DNA of 33,733 bases from Dokdonia sp. (GCA_020628615.1 JAHDEV010000016.1:1-33733); one strand, 5' to 3'. Positions 1 through 9,568 are shown, counted from the first letter of the stretch. Notes: generated from the letters alone by a model not told the origin. Program-made: numbers and translations.

Positions 1-232
1 GAGTGGCCCATCTTGTATGACCTATTCCTATACCACCAGTTGTAGTAATATCTGCCTCGAGCTTAGCTCTTAAATCTGCAACCTTTCCTTTTGTTTTAGA
101 GAATTTAACATCCGTTCCATCATATAATGCTATACCAGCACTATCATAACCTCTATACTCAAGTCTTTCTAAACCTTGAACAACTACAGGGTAAGCTTCT
201 CTATGACCTATATATCCGACTATTCCGCACAT
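1..232 (-). CDS. glmS: glutamine--fructose-6-phosphate aminotransferase, N-terminal part (runs off window)
   Basis: Reverse-strand translation from the ATG at 232 gives MCGIVGYIGHREAYPVVVQGLERLEYRGYDSAGIALYDG..., the N-terminal nucleophile Cys glutaminase domain of GlmS. Not in the ORF track because it is truncated. Confidence 0.95.
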   Translation of the reverse strand, partial: MCGIVGYIGHREAYPVVVQGLERLEYRGYDSAGIALYDGTDVKFSKTKGKVADLRAKLEADITTTGGIGIGHTRWAT

Positions 233-244
233 ATTTTATATATT

Positions 245-2023
245 TTAAAGTCCTAATGCTATACCACAAGGGCTAGTAGGATCTATTTCTTCTGTTAAAG
301 TGTAAAAAATTCTTAGCCTCAAACGCTTTTCTTCGTTTGGACTCGCACTACCGTGCAGTATCGTTCCTTCTGGAGAGATAACAGAAGATAATGGTACTCT
401 TTGACCATCTTCTAAGTCTCCCGTACCACCTATAAGTGCAGTATTCTCAAGTGTTACATTTTGAGAAACAGCAAGTGCAAGACGTACATTTGTAGAATCG
501 TTTTGTATAATATTATTGATGTGCTGAGTGACTCTTATTTTATAACTTACGCCATCACTATTTAAGTCACCCTCTACTTCTCTTGTAAGTCTCCCTAAGT
601 GATTAACTCGAGTATCTACGGGACCAGTGGTTCCTGTTGTTACATCTATAGCAGCATCTAAAAGTGTACTATTATTTTCGTAATCATAAATAAAGAGTCG
701 TTCTGGCTCTAATTGCCCAGCACCCGCATCTGCTAAATCATCTTGATCTACATAAAATGTGAGATTTGCCTCATTTATTAAAATATTGCAAGAACGTAAT
801 GCTTCCAGTTGATCTGCAACACCATCTGCATCTGCATCTGCTCCAAATAAATCTATGAGAGCTATTGAGCCATCACCTCCTTTGAGATATAAATTCTCTT
901 CTCCATCAACCGTGTTTTGGCTTTCATTAAAAGTTGTCGTACCAATTGGACTTATTCCAAAGTCGTTTGTATAACCTATAGCACGCACACCATTTAAAGA
1001 GAGTGATATATCACCCTTACCATCATCTGTAGACTCACCAGGCTCACCAGAGTCATCATCTCCTTCAAAACTGTAATATATCGTGACATCTACCCCTGTA
1101 AGGTTGAATAAAATAGTGCTTCCTTTATCATCAATAGCTTCTGCCTTAAAATAAAGCCCTCTGAAGTAATCGTTAAATGTGTTACTATTAAGAAGTACTC
1201 CAGTATTTTCTTGATTTATAATTGCTTCTTGCCAGTAGGCTACCACATCTGCACCAACTGTAGTCGTATTATCATAAGCCATTCTTATTCTTGGGCTCAG
1301 TCTATCAGAAACTTCAAATTCTGGATCTTCTGGTATGTTTCCATCATCGTCAAGTACTGGCTCTGTAAGAACGATTTCCTCTGCACTTGGAACAAAACCT
1401 TCCTCCAGCTCTCCATCACTATTCACATCTCTTACCTCAAATAACAAATCTCCTTCTACGCCAGCGAAATCTTCTATCTCATTAGAAAAATATAACGCAG
1501 CATCTTCGAAATCTGAATTTGGATCTAAGCTATTTAAAAAGAAATTAGATCTATATACAGATAATTTCATCTGTCCAGGTGTATTTCCAAATATAGAATC
1601 TATTGTATACGTAGAAGCCCCATCATCATCTGTACCTTCATTAGTAGCAAAGTATGCTAGTGAAAATACTACTGAATCAATTACAGTAGGGTTATCTACG
1701 GTATTATCTCCAAAATCCGGATTAGTACGAGACAAAGCAACTTGTGAAAGGAAGTTACTAGTCGTAGACCCATAAGTAGGGTCGTTATAATAGCCTACAA
1801 CACCAATCTGAGCGCCATTAGTCTGCACTCCATTAAAACCAGATGCATCTGCATAGTTGCGGCTATATGCTGCAATATCAAAATCTTGAGCTACCTCTGT
1901 TTCAAAATTTACTTGCCCTACAATGTCTGTTCCTATAGAACCAAACTCATCTTCACAAGATATAATCAATAACGCAAGACCCACTACTGCAAGTGCTTGC
2001 TTAAATAATTTGTTCAACTTCAT
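245..2023 (-). CDS. DUF4270 family lipoprotein
   Basis: 592 aa, lipoprotein signal (LALLIISCEDE), DUF4270-like N-terminus; sits between glmS and the GT5/panC genes, a familiar order in Flavobacteriaceae. Confidence 0.8.
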   Translation of the reverse strand: MKLNKLFKQALAVVGLALLIISCEDEFGSIGTDIVGQVNFETEVAQDFDIAAYSRNYADASGFNGVQTNGAQIGVVGYYNDPTYGSTTSNFLSQVALSRTNPDFGDNTVDNPTVIDSVVFSLAYFATNEGTDDDGASTYTIDSIFGNTPGQMKLSVYRSNFFLNSLDPNSDFEDAALYFSNEIEDFAGVEGDLLFEVRDVNSDGELEEGFVPSAEEIVLTEPVLDDDGNIPEDPEFEVSDRLSPRIRMAYDNTTTVGADVVAYWQEAIINQENTGVLLNSNTFNDYFRGLYFKAEAIDDKGSTILFNLTGVDVTIYYSFEGDDDSGEPGESTDDGKGDISLSLNGVRAIGYTNDFGISPIGTTTFNESQNTVDGEENLYLKGGDGSIALIDLFGADADADGVADQLEALRSCNILINEANLTFYVDQDDLADAGAGQLEPERLFIYDYENNSTLLDAAIDVTTGTTGPVDTRVNHLGRLTREVEGDLNSDGVSYKIRVTQHINNIIQNDSTNVRLALAVSQNVTLENTALIGGTGDLEDGQRVPLSSVISPEGTILHGSASPNEEKRLRLRIFYTLTEEIDPTSPCGIALGL

Positions 2024-2032
2024 AGTAACTAT

Positions 2033-2845
2033 CTATTCTTCTAAAACTTGGGTAGTGTAAAAATCTTCGTATGCCTGAGGAAACTCCTCCTTCTTTTTAT
2101 ACGGCAGAACAGGGATTTTAGTCGTATTTAAAATTTTAAGCAAGTTTTCGTTTAAGTCTTGAGACCCCACAATGGCTGCATCACTATTTCTAATAGTTAC
2201 CTTCATTAAGTTCTCGTAAGTTGGATCTTCAAGCTCTTTTATAGTTTCTGGATCTACACCATCAAAAGCAACTTTATTAAGCAACTCACTATTTAATGAA
2301 CCTTCAAACCCTTGATTATAAACAGATGTTACAATCTTACTTTGAGAAAACAATGGCTCACTAGCATAGTATTGTTTGAGATATAGTGGCAGTAAAGAAG
2401 CTAGCCATCCTTGAACGTGTATAATATCTGGAGCCCAGTTCAATTTTTTAACCGTCTCTACTACACCTTTTGCAAAGAAAATAGCACGCTCGTCATTATC
2501 AGGAAAAAGATTTCCATCTTCATCTGTAAACGTAGCTTTACGCTTAAAATACTCTTCGTTATCTATAAAATAAACTTGAATACGCTCTTTAGGTATAGAT
2601 GCAACTTTGATTATAAGTGGCATATCAAAATCGTTAATCACAAGATTCATTCCTGATAGCCTAATCACTTCGTGTAATTGATGCCTGCGCTCATTAATAT
2701 TGCCGTAGCGAGGCATAAATATGCGTATTTGCCCTCCCTTGGAATTAACCATTTGAGGAGCTTCAAACGACATAGAGGCAATCTCGGTCTCTGGTAGATA
2801 AGGAATCACTTCAGATGACACGTACAATATCCTCTTATCTTTCAT
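2033..2845 (-). CDS. glycogen/starch synthase catalytic (GT5) domain protein, N-terminal domain only
   Basis: MKDKRILYVSSEVIPYLPETEIASMSFEAPQMVNSKGGQIRIFMPRYGNINERRHQ... resembles the GT5 N-terminal domain; at 270 aa there is no C-terminal GT-B half. Confidence 0.8.
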   Translation of the reverse strand: MKDKRILYVSSEVIPYLPETEIASMSFEAPQMVNSKGGQIRIFMPRYGNINERRHQLHEVIRLSGMNLVINDFDMPLIIKVASIPKERIQVYFIDNEEYFKRKATFTDEDGNLFPDNDERAIFFAKGVVETVKKLNWAPDIIHVQGWLASLLPLYLKQYYASEPLFSQSKIVTSVYNQGFEGSLNSELLNKVAFDGVDPETIKELEDPTYENLMKVTIRNSDAAIVGSQDLNENLLKILNTTKIPVLPYKKKEEFPQAYEDFYTTQVLEE

Positions 2846-2954
2846 ATATGTAAAATTAGGTTGTTATTCTATTCAAAAAACACGCAAAAGTACGAATTTT
2901 TACGCACTTAGGGTTAATATTAGTAAGTTTGCACCCCGTTAAAATTTTGGTAAA

Positions 2955-3803
2955 GTGCAAGCAATCACAGCTCATAATCAGATTTCTAAAATCGTCAGTC
3001 AAGCAAAAGCGCAAGGTAAAACCGTAGGTTTTGTACCCACAATGGGTGCATTGCACAATGGCCACGCCTCACTAATAGACTATGCACTCAAAGACTGTGC
3101 CCTTATTGTGGTAAGTATTTTTGTAAACCCCACGCAGTTTAATAACGCTACAGATTTAGAAAAGTATCCCAGAACCATAGAAAAGGATCTCGCATTCTTA
3201 TCTCACTATGGGTCTAAAGTCGCTGTTTACAATCCTTCACCAGAAGAAATCTATGGCAATAATGTATCCTCAAAAGGTTATAATTTTGGCCATTTAGAAA
3301 CCGTAATGGAAGGCGAGCATCGCCCAGGACATTTTGATGGTGTAGGTACTGTTTTAAACATTCTTTTTAGACAAGTTAATCCTCATAAGGCATATTTTGG
3401 CGAAAAAGATTTCCAGCAACTCACCATTGTGCGCAAGCTCGTTGATATAGAAAATCTTGATTTAGAAATCATAGGTTGTCCCATACATCGCCAAGAAGAT
3501 GGTCTTGCTATGAGCAGTCGCAATGCTAGACTTACAGAGCATCAACTTGAAATTGCACCTTTCATTTATGAATCTCTTTTATATGCCAAAAATAATTTTG
3601 ACTCACTTTCGGCACGAGAATTGAAAGCATATATCGAGTCTATCTACAAAGAAAAAGATGGACTAGAACTGGAGTATTTTGAGATCGTAAATATCAAAAA
3701 TCTTCGTACGCTTTCGCGAAAGCGTAAAAATCAACAATATCGAGCTTTCCTTGCCGTTTATGCTGGCGAGGTGAGACTTATAGATAACATAGCTTTAAAT
3801 TAA
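2955..3803 (+). CDS. panC: pantothenate synthetase (pantoate--beta-alanine ligase)
   Basis: GTG start; VGFVPTMGALHNGHASLI, GEKDFQQL, MSSRNARLT motifs. Confidence 0.96.
   Translation: MQAITAHNQISKIVSQAKAQGKTVGFVPTMGALHNGHASLIDYALKDCALIVVSIFVNPTQFNNATDLEKYPRTIEKDLAFLSHYGSKVAVYNPSPEEIYGNNVSSKGYNFGHLETVMEGEHRPGHFDGVGTVLNILFRQVNPHKAYFGEKDFQQLTIVRKLVDIENLDLEIIGCPIHRQEDGLAMSSRNARLTEHQLEIAPFIYESLLYAKNNFDSLSARELKAYIESIYKEKDGLELEYFEIVNIKNLRTLSRKRKNQQYRAFLAVYAGEVRLIDNIALN
3707..3726. repeat. iterated palindrome copy 1 (inside panC)
   Basis: TACGCTTTCGCGAAAGCGTA, perfect 20-bp palindrome; read as T-L-S-R-K-R. Confidence 0.97.
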
Positions 3804-3827
3804 ACACCTTATTATTACCTTTGCATT

Positions 3828-4178
3828 ATGCTAGTAAATGTTGTAAAATCAAAAATACACCGCGTTAAAGTAACGGGTGCAGAACTACACTATATAGGAA
3901 GTATTACCATAGATGAAGATCTTATGGATGCCTCAAAAATTATAGAAGGAGAACGAGTTCAAATCGTAAATGTAACTAACGGTGAACGCCTTGAAACGTA
4001 TGCAATACCGGGACCACGCAACAGTGGTGAGATCACTCTTAATGGCGCAGCTGCTCGTAAGGTTGCAAAGGGAGACATCCTTATCCTTATCACCTATGCA
4101 TTTATGGAACTAGATGAAGCTAAGGAATTTAAACCTACGCTTTGTTTTCCTAACGAAGAGACTAACTTACTTAAGTAA
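3828..4178 (+). CDS. panD: aspartate 1-decarboxylase
   Basis: 116 aa; [30 protein letters not shown] motifs; follows panC. Confidence 0.96.
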   Translation: MLVNVVKSKIHRVKVTGAELHYIGSITIDEDLMDASKIIEGERVQIVNVTNGERLETYAIPGPRNSGEITLNGAAARKVAKGDILILITYAFMELDEAKEFKPTLCFPNEETNLLK

Positions 4179-4181
4179 GCC

Positions 4182-5138
4182 TTGTCTACAAAAAAACATA
4201 CAAGCCTTGCGCTTAAAATTATACTCCCACTCGTGGGAGTTTTTTTGGTCTGGTATCAACTTAGTAAAATGAGTGGTGCAGAGCGCAGCGATATGTGGGA
4301 GGCTATAAAAACAGTAGACCCTATATGGATAATTATCTCATTACTTTTTGGTTTATTTAGTCATCTTTCAAGAGCTTATCGCTGGAAATTTCTTTTAGAA
4401 CCCCTGGGCTATAAACCAAGATTACGATCTAGCTTTATGGCTATTCTCACAGGCTACTTTGCAAACACCTTTATAATAAGATCTGGAGAAGTATTAAGGG
4501 GAGTTGCCATCTCACGCACAGACAACATACCGTTTGAAAAAGCCTTTGGAACTATTGTAGCAGAGCGCATTGCAGACTTAATTGTACTTTTACTAGTTAT
4601 GGCAACTGCTGTGGTTTTACAGTCTACGGCACTCGTAGCTTATTTTAAAGAAAATGCAAATCCTACAGGTTTTATCATATTACTTATTTTAGGAATCACG
4701 GCTGGAATAGCTGGCTTAAGATTGCTTAAAACTTCTTCTCATCCATTTATTAAAAGGGTAAGAGATTTTGGACTTGGCCTTTTAGATGGCATTAAGAGCA
4801 TACTTAAAATGGAGCATAATAGTGCTTTTATTTTTCACACAACCTTTATATGGCTTATGTATATAGGAATGTTTTGGGTGATGAAATTTACAGTGCCAGG
4901 TATCGCAAGCGCACCACTAGGAGTAATTCTTGCTTCTTTTGTGATAGGAGCTTTTGCTATGAGCGCGACTAATGCTGGTATGGGCGTTTACCCTATAGCT
5001 ATGGGTGCTATTTTTACATTCTTTGGGTATGAAGATGGAATCGTTTTTGGATGGTTACTCTGGGGTACTCAAACTATTTTTAATGTGGTAATAGGAGGTT
5101 TTTGTGCCTTAATAGTACTCATATTTAATAAAGGTTGA
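4182..5138 (+). CDS. lysylphosphatidylglycerol synthase TM region / YbhN-UPF0104 family membrane protein
   Basis: 318 aa, multiple TM segments, SLLFGLFSHLSRAYRWKFLLEPLG and RSGEVLRG motifs typical of the family; TTG start. Confidence 0.8.
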   Translation: MSTKKHTSLALKIILPLVGVFLVWYQLSKMSGAERSDMWEAIKTVDPIWIIISLLFGLFSHLSRAYRWKFLLEPLGYKPRLRSSFMAILTGYFANTFIIRSGEVLRGVAISRTDNIPFEKAFGTIVAERIADLIVLLLVMATAVVLQSTALVAYFKENANPTGFIILLILGITAGIAGLRLLKTSSHPFIKRVRDFGLGLLDGIKSILKMEHNSAFIFHTTFIWLMYIGMFWVMKFTVPGIASAPLGVILASFVIGAFAMSATNAGMGVYPIAMGAIFTFFGYEDGIVFGWLLWGTQTIFNVVIGGFCALIVLIFNKG

Positions 5139-5182
5139 TTTTTTTACTACTTTAGGGCTTAGTAATCTAAAACAAGCCCCAA

Positions 5183-6328
5183 ATGAAATTACGTTTTTTT
5201 ACACTCATTATCAGTATTTTAAGTCTACCGCTATTTGCACAAATAGACTACAAGGAGATTTCCTCAGATATACTAGGAGAAAGTAGACAACTCAAAATAC
5301 AATTGCCTCGTAATTATGAAGGCAATGTTGATAAAACCTACCCTATCATCATTGTTATGGATGGTGACTATCTTTTTGAGCCCGTTGCTGGTAATGTAGA
5401 TTACTACAGCTACTGGGAAGAAATGCCTCAGGTCATAGTTGTAGGCATTAATCAAGTAGATAGCCGCAATGATGACACCTATTATGACGAGATAAGCAAC
5501 TTACCTTCAGACACTGGCGCTTCGTTTTTTGAATTTATAGGGCTAGAGTTAATGCCTTATCTAGATAAAAATTACAGAACAAGTACTTTTAGAATTGCAG
5601 TAGGTCACGATCTCACAGCAAATTTTATGAACTACTACCTTATGAAAGATCCCACACTCTTTCAAGGGTATATCTCTCTTAGTCCAGACATTGCTCCTCA
5701 AATGGAAGAACGACTCACCGCTAGGTTAGGAGCGATCGATCAAAAACTCTTTTATTACCTTGCTACTGGAACCGAAGATATAGGAGCCCTACGCAACTCT
5801 ATTATACAGCTAGACAGCCAGATTAAGCAGGTCAAGAATGAAAGCTTGCAATACAATTTTGACAATTTTGAAGGAGCAACTCATTATTCTCTTGTGGGTA
5901 GAGCCATCCCAAAGGCATTAGAGCAAATGTTTTCTGTGTATAGGCCTATAAGTAAGACAGAATACAAAGAACGCCTACTCAAAAGCGACGCTCCCTACGA
6001 CTATCTTATAAACAAATACACCACCGTAAAAGATCTTTTTGGACTAGATGACCCTATACGTATTAATGATTACGTAGCTACAGCTACTGCATTAGAAAAA
6101 AAAGCAGACTGGGCGGGGCTTGCAAACCTGGGGCAACTAGCTAGAAAACAATATCCAGAGACTATGCTAGGTAACTACTACCTAGCTTTATCTCTTGAAA
6201 AGGCTGGGGAACCTAAGAAAGCGATGCGCACTTATCAAAATGCATACCTATTAGAAGAAGTTTCTTTTCTTACTAAAGATCTTATGCTTGATCGAGCTGA
6301 TAAAATAAAAGAGGATTTTGGATACTAA
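5183..6328 (+). CDS. alpha/beta-hydrolase (putative esterase, Fes/IroE-like) with C-terminal TPR-like segment
   Basis: Signal peptide, YPIIIVMDGDYLF, VGINQVDSRN..., DLTANFMNYYL esterase-D-like layout. Confidence 0.75.
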   Translation: MKLRFFTLIISILSLPLFAQIDYKEISSDILGESRQLKIQLPRNYEGNVDKTYPIIIVMDGDYLFEPVAGNVDYYSYWEEMPQVIVVGINQVDSRNDDTYYDEISNLPSDTGASFFEFIGLELMPYLDKNYRTSTFRIAVGHDLTANFMNYYLMKDPTLFQGYISLSPDIAPQMEERLTARLGAIDQKLFYYLATGTEDIGALRNSIIQLDSQIKQVKNESLQYNFDNFEGATHYSLVGRAIPKALEQMFSVYRPISKTEYKERLLKSDAPYDYLINKYTTVKDLFGLDDPIRINDYVATATALEKKADWAGLANLGQLARKQYPETMLGNYYLALSLEKAGEPKKAMRTYQNAYLLEEVSFLTKDLMLDRADKIKEDFGY

Positions 6329-6344
6329 GTAGTGTAAAAAATAA

Positions 6345-6360
6345 TAACGCTTTCGCGAAA
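6345..6360. repeat. iterated palindrome copy 2 (half-degraded)
   Basis: TAACGCTTTCGCGAAA followed by an A run; right outer arm lost; 16 nt after the esterase stop. Confidence 0.85.
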
Positions 6361-6366
6361 AAAAAT

Positions 6367-6399
6367 AAAAAGCTACCCACTATTAATGAATAGCTTTTT
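6367..6399 (+). terminator. intrinsic terminator after the esterase gene
   Basis: Inverted repeat AAAAAGCTA (6367-6375) / TAGCTTTTT (6391-6399), T-rich tail. Confidence 0.6.
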
Positions 6400-6469
6400 T
6401 TTACACATACACTTCAGTCCCTCAAATGAAATGTATATCCCCAAAAATCTTAAAAATCACAAATTATCG

Positions 6470-6500
6470 ACCTATACTTTAGGTATAGTTTTTACCTAAA
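6470..6500 (+). promoter_or_regulatory. overlapping inverted repeats immediately upstream of the LuxR-type regulator
   Basis: CTATAC-tttag-GTATAG (6472-6488) overlaps TTTAGGTA-tagtttt-TACCTAAA (6478-6500), just before the first possible TTG at 6504. Confidence 0.45.
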
Positions 6501-6503
6501 CCA

Positions 6504-8003
6504 TTGTCTTTTGTACAAAAACCCCACTTTTTTACAAAAAAAGTAACCATTACTAACAAGCCCCTTGATTTGGACAACCTACAACAAAAAATATCATTTA
6601 TACTTCTTGTATTAATTTCCACCCTTGCTGCTCACTCACAAAAAGTAGCAGATGACTTAACGGTGACTTCATTTGAATTTATAAGAGACGTTGATAATAA
6701 AATAACTAGTAGCACACTACTCAAAGAAGAGTTTAGGCCCATAGATGAAAAAGACCTAAACTGGGGAAGCGAAAACGGATGGTACTGGTTTAAAATCACG
6801 CTAGATCTTAAAGAAAGTGAAGAGGGTGTTTACCACTTCAAAGTACCTTCTATACACATTAAAAGTTTTTCCCTCTTTCAACACTCAAATGATTCTATAA
6901 AATACTTGGGCACTTCTGGAAATAACATTCATATTATAGAAAAACCAGAACTTGAGAGGCTTACCAGTGTCCCAGCAAGATTTAACAAGGGAGAAAACAC
7001 ATTTTATATACAGACTTTTTTCTGGCACGAGGCTTACTTCCCTCTTACCGTTGTAGATAATATCACATACCAGCGCAACAATATATCTACGCTTGCCTTT
7101 TCTGGAAGTTATTTTGGGTTTGCCCTTTTGGTAATCATCTTGAATCTATTTATGTATTTCACCTTTAATGAGAAGGTATATTTATATTATGTTTATTTTC
7201 TATTTGCCACTTCTGCAAGCATCTTTTATGATGATGGCTTTTTCTCCTATTTCTTTCCAGGAATAATTAAATATTATGACTTCATAGAGATGCTTTTACA
7301 CTGGCTATGTGGTATCACAGCTGCCTTATTTAGTTTTACATTTTTAAGGATAAACTCAGTAATGCCACGCATAAAAAAGTGGTTTTATATCGCTCTATTT
7401 ATAGCTGCAGGACTCTATACAGGTAGCTTGTTACTTGATAATTTCTATCTTTTTAGATATGCAGGATATATGATGTCTTCACTACTTATAGGCTGCTGGC
7501 TATTATGCTGGTATATCGCTACAAAATACAGTTATGCCTATATACTTGTAATAGCATACCTTATACTACTGTTTTCTTCCATAGGCCACTTTGCATTGCG
7601 AGTAACGGGATATCAATTTATTGAGATTACTTCAAATCAAGTAAAATTTGGCGGTATTATAGAGATGCTCATTCTAGGCACAGCACTACTATATCGCTTT
7701 AAATTTATAAAAAGAGAAAACCACGACATACGTAACCAGCTAGAGGACTATGTAAGAGAGTTACAAAATGTAGCCTCCACAAAAGAGCAAACACTCCAAG
7801 AGAGTGTAGATCAAATCAGCACAAGCCACAATCTTTCTAAGCGAGAGACCGAAGTACTCTTAGAGCTCTCCAAAGGGTACACAAATAAACAAATAGGAGA
7901 GACATTACACATTTCAATCGCCACGGTAAAATTTCACACCAGTAATATTTATGCAAAACTAGATGTGTCTAATAGGTCAGAGGTAATAGAGAAGGTAACC
8001 TAA
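6504..8003 (+). CDS. 7TM-DISM sensor / LuxR-family transcriptional regulator
   Basis: N-terminal 7TMR-DISMED2-like beta domain, about 7 TM helices, coiled coil, C-terminal LuxR HTH (LSKRETEVLLELSKGYTNKQIGETLHISIATVKFHTSNIYAKLDVSNRSE). The true start may be the TTG at 6570 (MDNLQQKISFILLVLISTLAAHS = signal peptide). Confidence 0.85.
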   Translation: MSFVQKPHFFTKKVTITNKPLDLDNLQQKISFILLVLISTLAAHSQKVADDLTVTSFEFIRDVDNKITSSTLLKEEFRPIDEKDLNWGSENGWYWFKITLDLKESEEGVYHFKVPSIHIKSFSLFQHSNDSIKYLGTSGNNIHIIEKPELERLTSVPARFNKGENTFYIQTFFWHEAYFPLTVVDNITYQRNNISTLAFSGSYFGFALLVIILNLFMYFTFNEKVYLYYVYFLFATSASIFYDDGFFSYFFPGIIKYYDFIEMLLHWLCGITAALFSFTFLRINSVMPRIKKWFYIALFIAAGLYTGSLLLDNFYLFRYAGYMMSSLLIGCWLLCWYIATKYSYAYILVIAYLILLFSSIGHFALRVTGYQFIEITSNQVKFGGIIEMLILGTALLYRFKFIKRENHDIRNQLEDYVRELQNVASTKEQTLQESVDQISTSHNLSKRETEVLLELSKGYTNKQIGETLHISIATVKFHTSNIYAKLDVSNRSEVIEKVT

Positions 8004-8010
8004 TATGTTT

Positions 8011-8028
8011 ACGCTTTCGCGAAAACGT
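8011..8028. repeat. iterated palindrome copy 3
   Basis: ACGCTTTCGCGAAAACGT, one mismatch in the right arm; 7 nt after the LuxR stop. Confidence 0.9.
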
Positions 8029-8126
8029 ACTCACAACCACACATAAACATCTTGTGCATATCTTAGTGCTATAACGGCTGTATAACAGCGGTTGATTTCC
8101 TAATTTAGCCAAAAGCTTTTCTCTCA

Positions 8127-9497
8127 ATGGCCAAAATTAAAACCACCTTTTTCTGTCAAAACTGCGGGACCCAGTATGCCAAATGGCAGGGGCAATGCAA
8201 CGCCTGTAAACAATGGAACACCATCGTAGAAGAAGTAGTACAAAAAGCCGATAAGAAAGACTGGAAAAGCAGCACTACAAAAGTCTCAGGACTCACAAGA
8301 ACAAGCAAGCCGCTTAAAGTAGCAGATATCTCTACCGCCTCTGAAGCGCGTATGAATACAAAAAACGGCGAGCTTAATCGTGTGCTGGGTGGTGGACTTG
8401 TACCAGGATCCCTTACACTCTTGGGTGGAGAACCAGGTATAGGGAAAAGTACACTGCTGTTACAAATAAGTCTTGCACTACCTTATAAAACACTATATGT
8501 TTCTGGTGAAGAAAGCCAGCAACAAATAAAAATGCGTGCAGAGCGCATACACCCAGAAAGTGACCAGTGCTATATTCTCACTGAGACAAAAACCCAAAAC
8601 ATCTTTAGACACGTAGAGGAGGTACAGCCAGATATCGTGATTATAGACTCTATACAAACACTACACTCAGATCATATAGAGAGTACAGCAGGTAGTATTT
8701 CTCAAATAAGAGAAACCACATCAGAGCTTATACGCTTTGCAAAAGAGACAGCAACACCCGTAATTCTTATAGGTCACATCACAAAAGATGGCAATATAGC
8801 TGGCCCCAAGATACTGGAGCATATGGTAGATACCGTACTACAGTTTGAGGGAGACCGCAACCACGTGTATCGCATACTTAGAGCACACAAAAACAGATTT
8901 GGTAGCACTAGCGAACTTGGTATTTATGAGATGCAAGGCTCAGGTCTTAGGGAGGTAAGCAACCCTAGTGAGATACTCATATCAAAAAATGATGAGGAAT
9001 TAAGCGGTACAGCCATTGCCACAACAATGGAAGGAATGCGCCCCCTTATGATAGAGATACAAGCACTTGTGAGCACCGCAGTATATGGAACACCACAACG
9101 TAGCTCTACGGGTTATAATGTAAAGAGGCTCAATATGCTTCTAGCTGTACTTGAAAAACGAGCTGGATTCAAACTAGGTGCAAAAGATGTGTTTCTTAAC
9201 GTGACAGGAGGTATCTCTGTAGATGACCCTGCGATAGATCTTGCAGTGGTAGCAGCCGTATTATCAAGTAATGTAGACATCCCTGTAGATAAGGCAATGT
9301 GCTTTGCTGCAGAGATTGGGCTAGCAGGTGAGGTAAGACCCGTAAACCGCATAGAACAACGCATTCTTGAAGCAGAGAAGCTAGGTTTTACCAGTATTAT
9401 TATTTCAAAATACTGTAAAATACCAGATAATACATATCATATAAATGTGATAAAAGTGGCTAAGGTGCACGATGTAGTGCGTCACTTATTTGGGTAA
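8127..9497 (+). CDS. radA: DNA repair protein RadA
   Basis: Zn finger CQNCGTQYAKWQGQCNAC, Walker A GGEPGIGKSTL, KNRFG motif. Confidence 0.97.
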   Translation: MAKIKTTFFCQNCGTQYAKWQGQCNACKQWNTIVEEVVQKADKKDWKSSTTKVSGLTRTSKPLKVADISTASEARMNTKNGELNRVLGGGLVPGSLTLLGGEPGIGKSTLLLQISLALPYKTLYVSGEESQQQIKMRAERIHPESDQCYILTETKTQNIFRHVEEVQPDIVIIDSIQTLHSDHIESTAGSISQIRETTSELIRFAKETATPVILIGHITKDGNIAGPKILEHMVDTVLQFEGDRNHVYRILRAHKNRFGSTSELGIYEMQGSGLREVSNPSEILISKNDEELSGTAIATTMEGMRPLMIEIQALVSTAVYGTPQRSSTGYNVKRLNMLLAVLEKRAGFKLGAKDVFLNVTGGISVDDPAIDLAVVAAVLSSNVDIPVDKAMCFAAEIGLAGEVRPVNRIEQRILEAEKLGFTSIIISKYCKIPDNTYHINVIKVAKVHDVVRHLFG

Positions 9498-9519
9498 TTA
9501 CGCTTTCGCGAAAGCATAA
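9498..9519. repeat. iterated palindrome copy 4
   Basis: TTACGCTTTCGCGAAAGCATAA, one mismatch; directly abuts the radA stop codon. Confidence 0.95.
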
Positions 9520-9545
9520 AAAAAACGCCACCATACGGTAGCGCT
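9518..9545 (-). terminator. terminator of the aldo/keto reductase gene
   Basis: On the minus strand GCGCTACC-GTAT-GGTGGCGT followed by a T run (stem uses G-U pairs on that strand). Confidence 0.55.
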
Positions 9546-9568
9546 TCATATTTATATGCATAATATAC

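Noticed and set aside
1335-1775. 146-aa plus-strand ORF antisense to the DUF4270 gene
   Set aside because: Low-complexity Ser/Pro-rich translation that mirrors the real minus-strand gene; shadow ORF.
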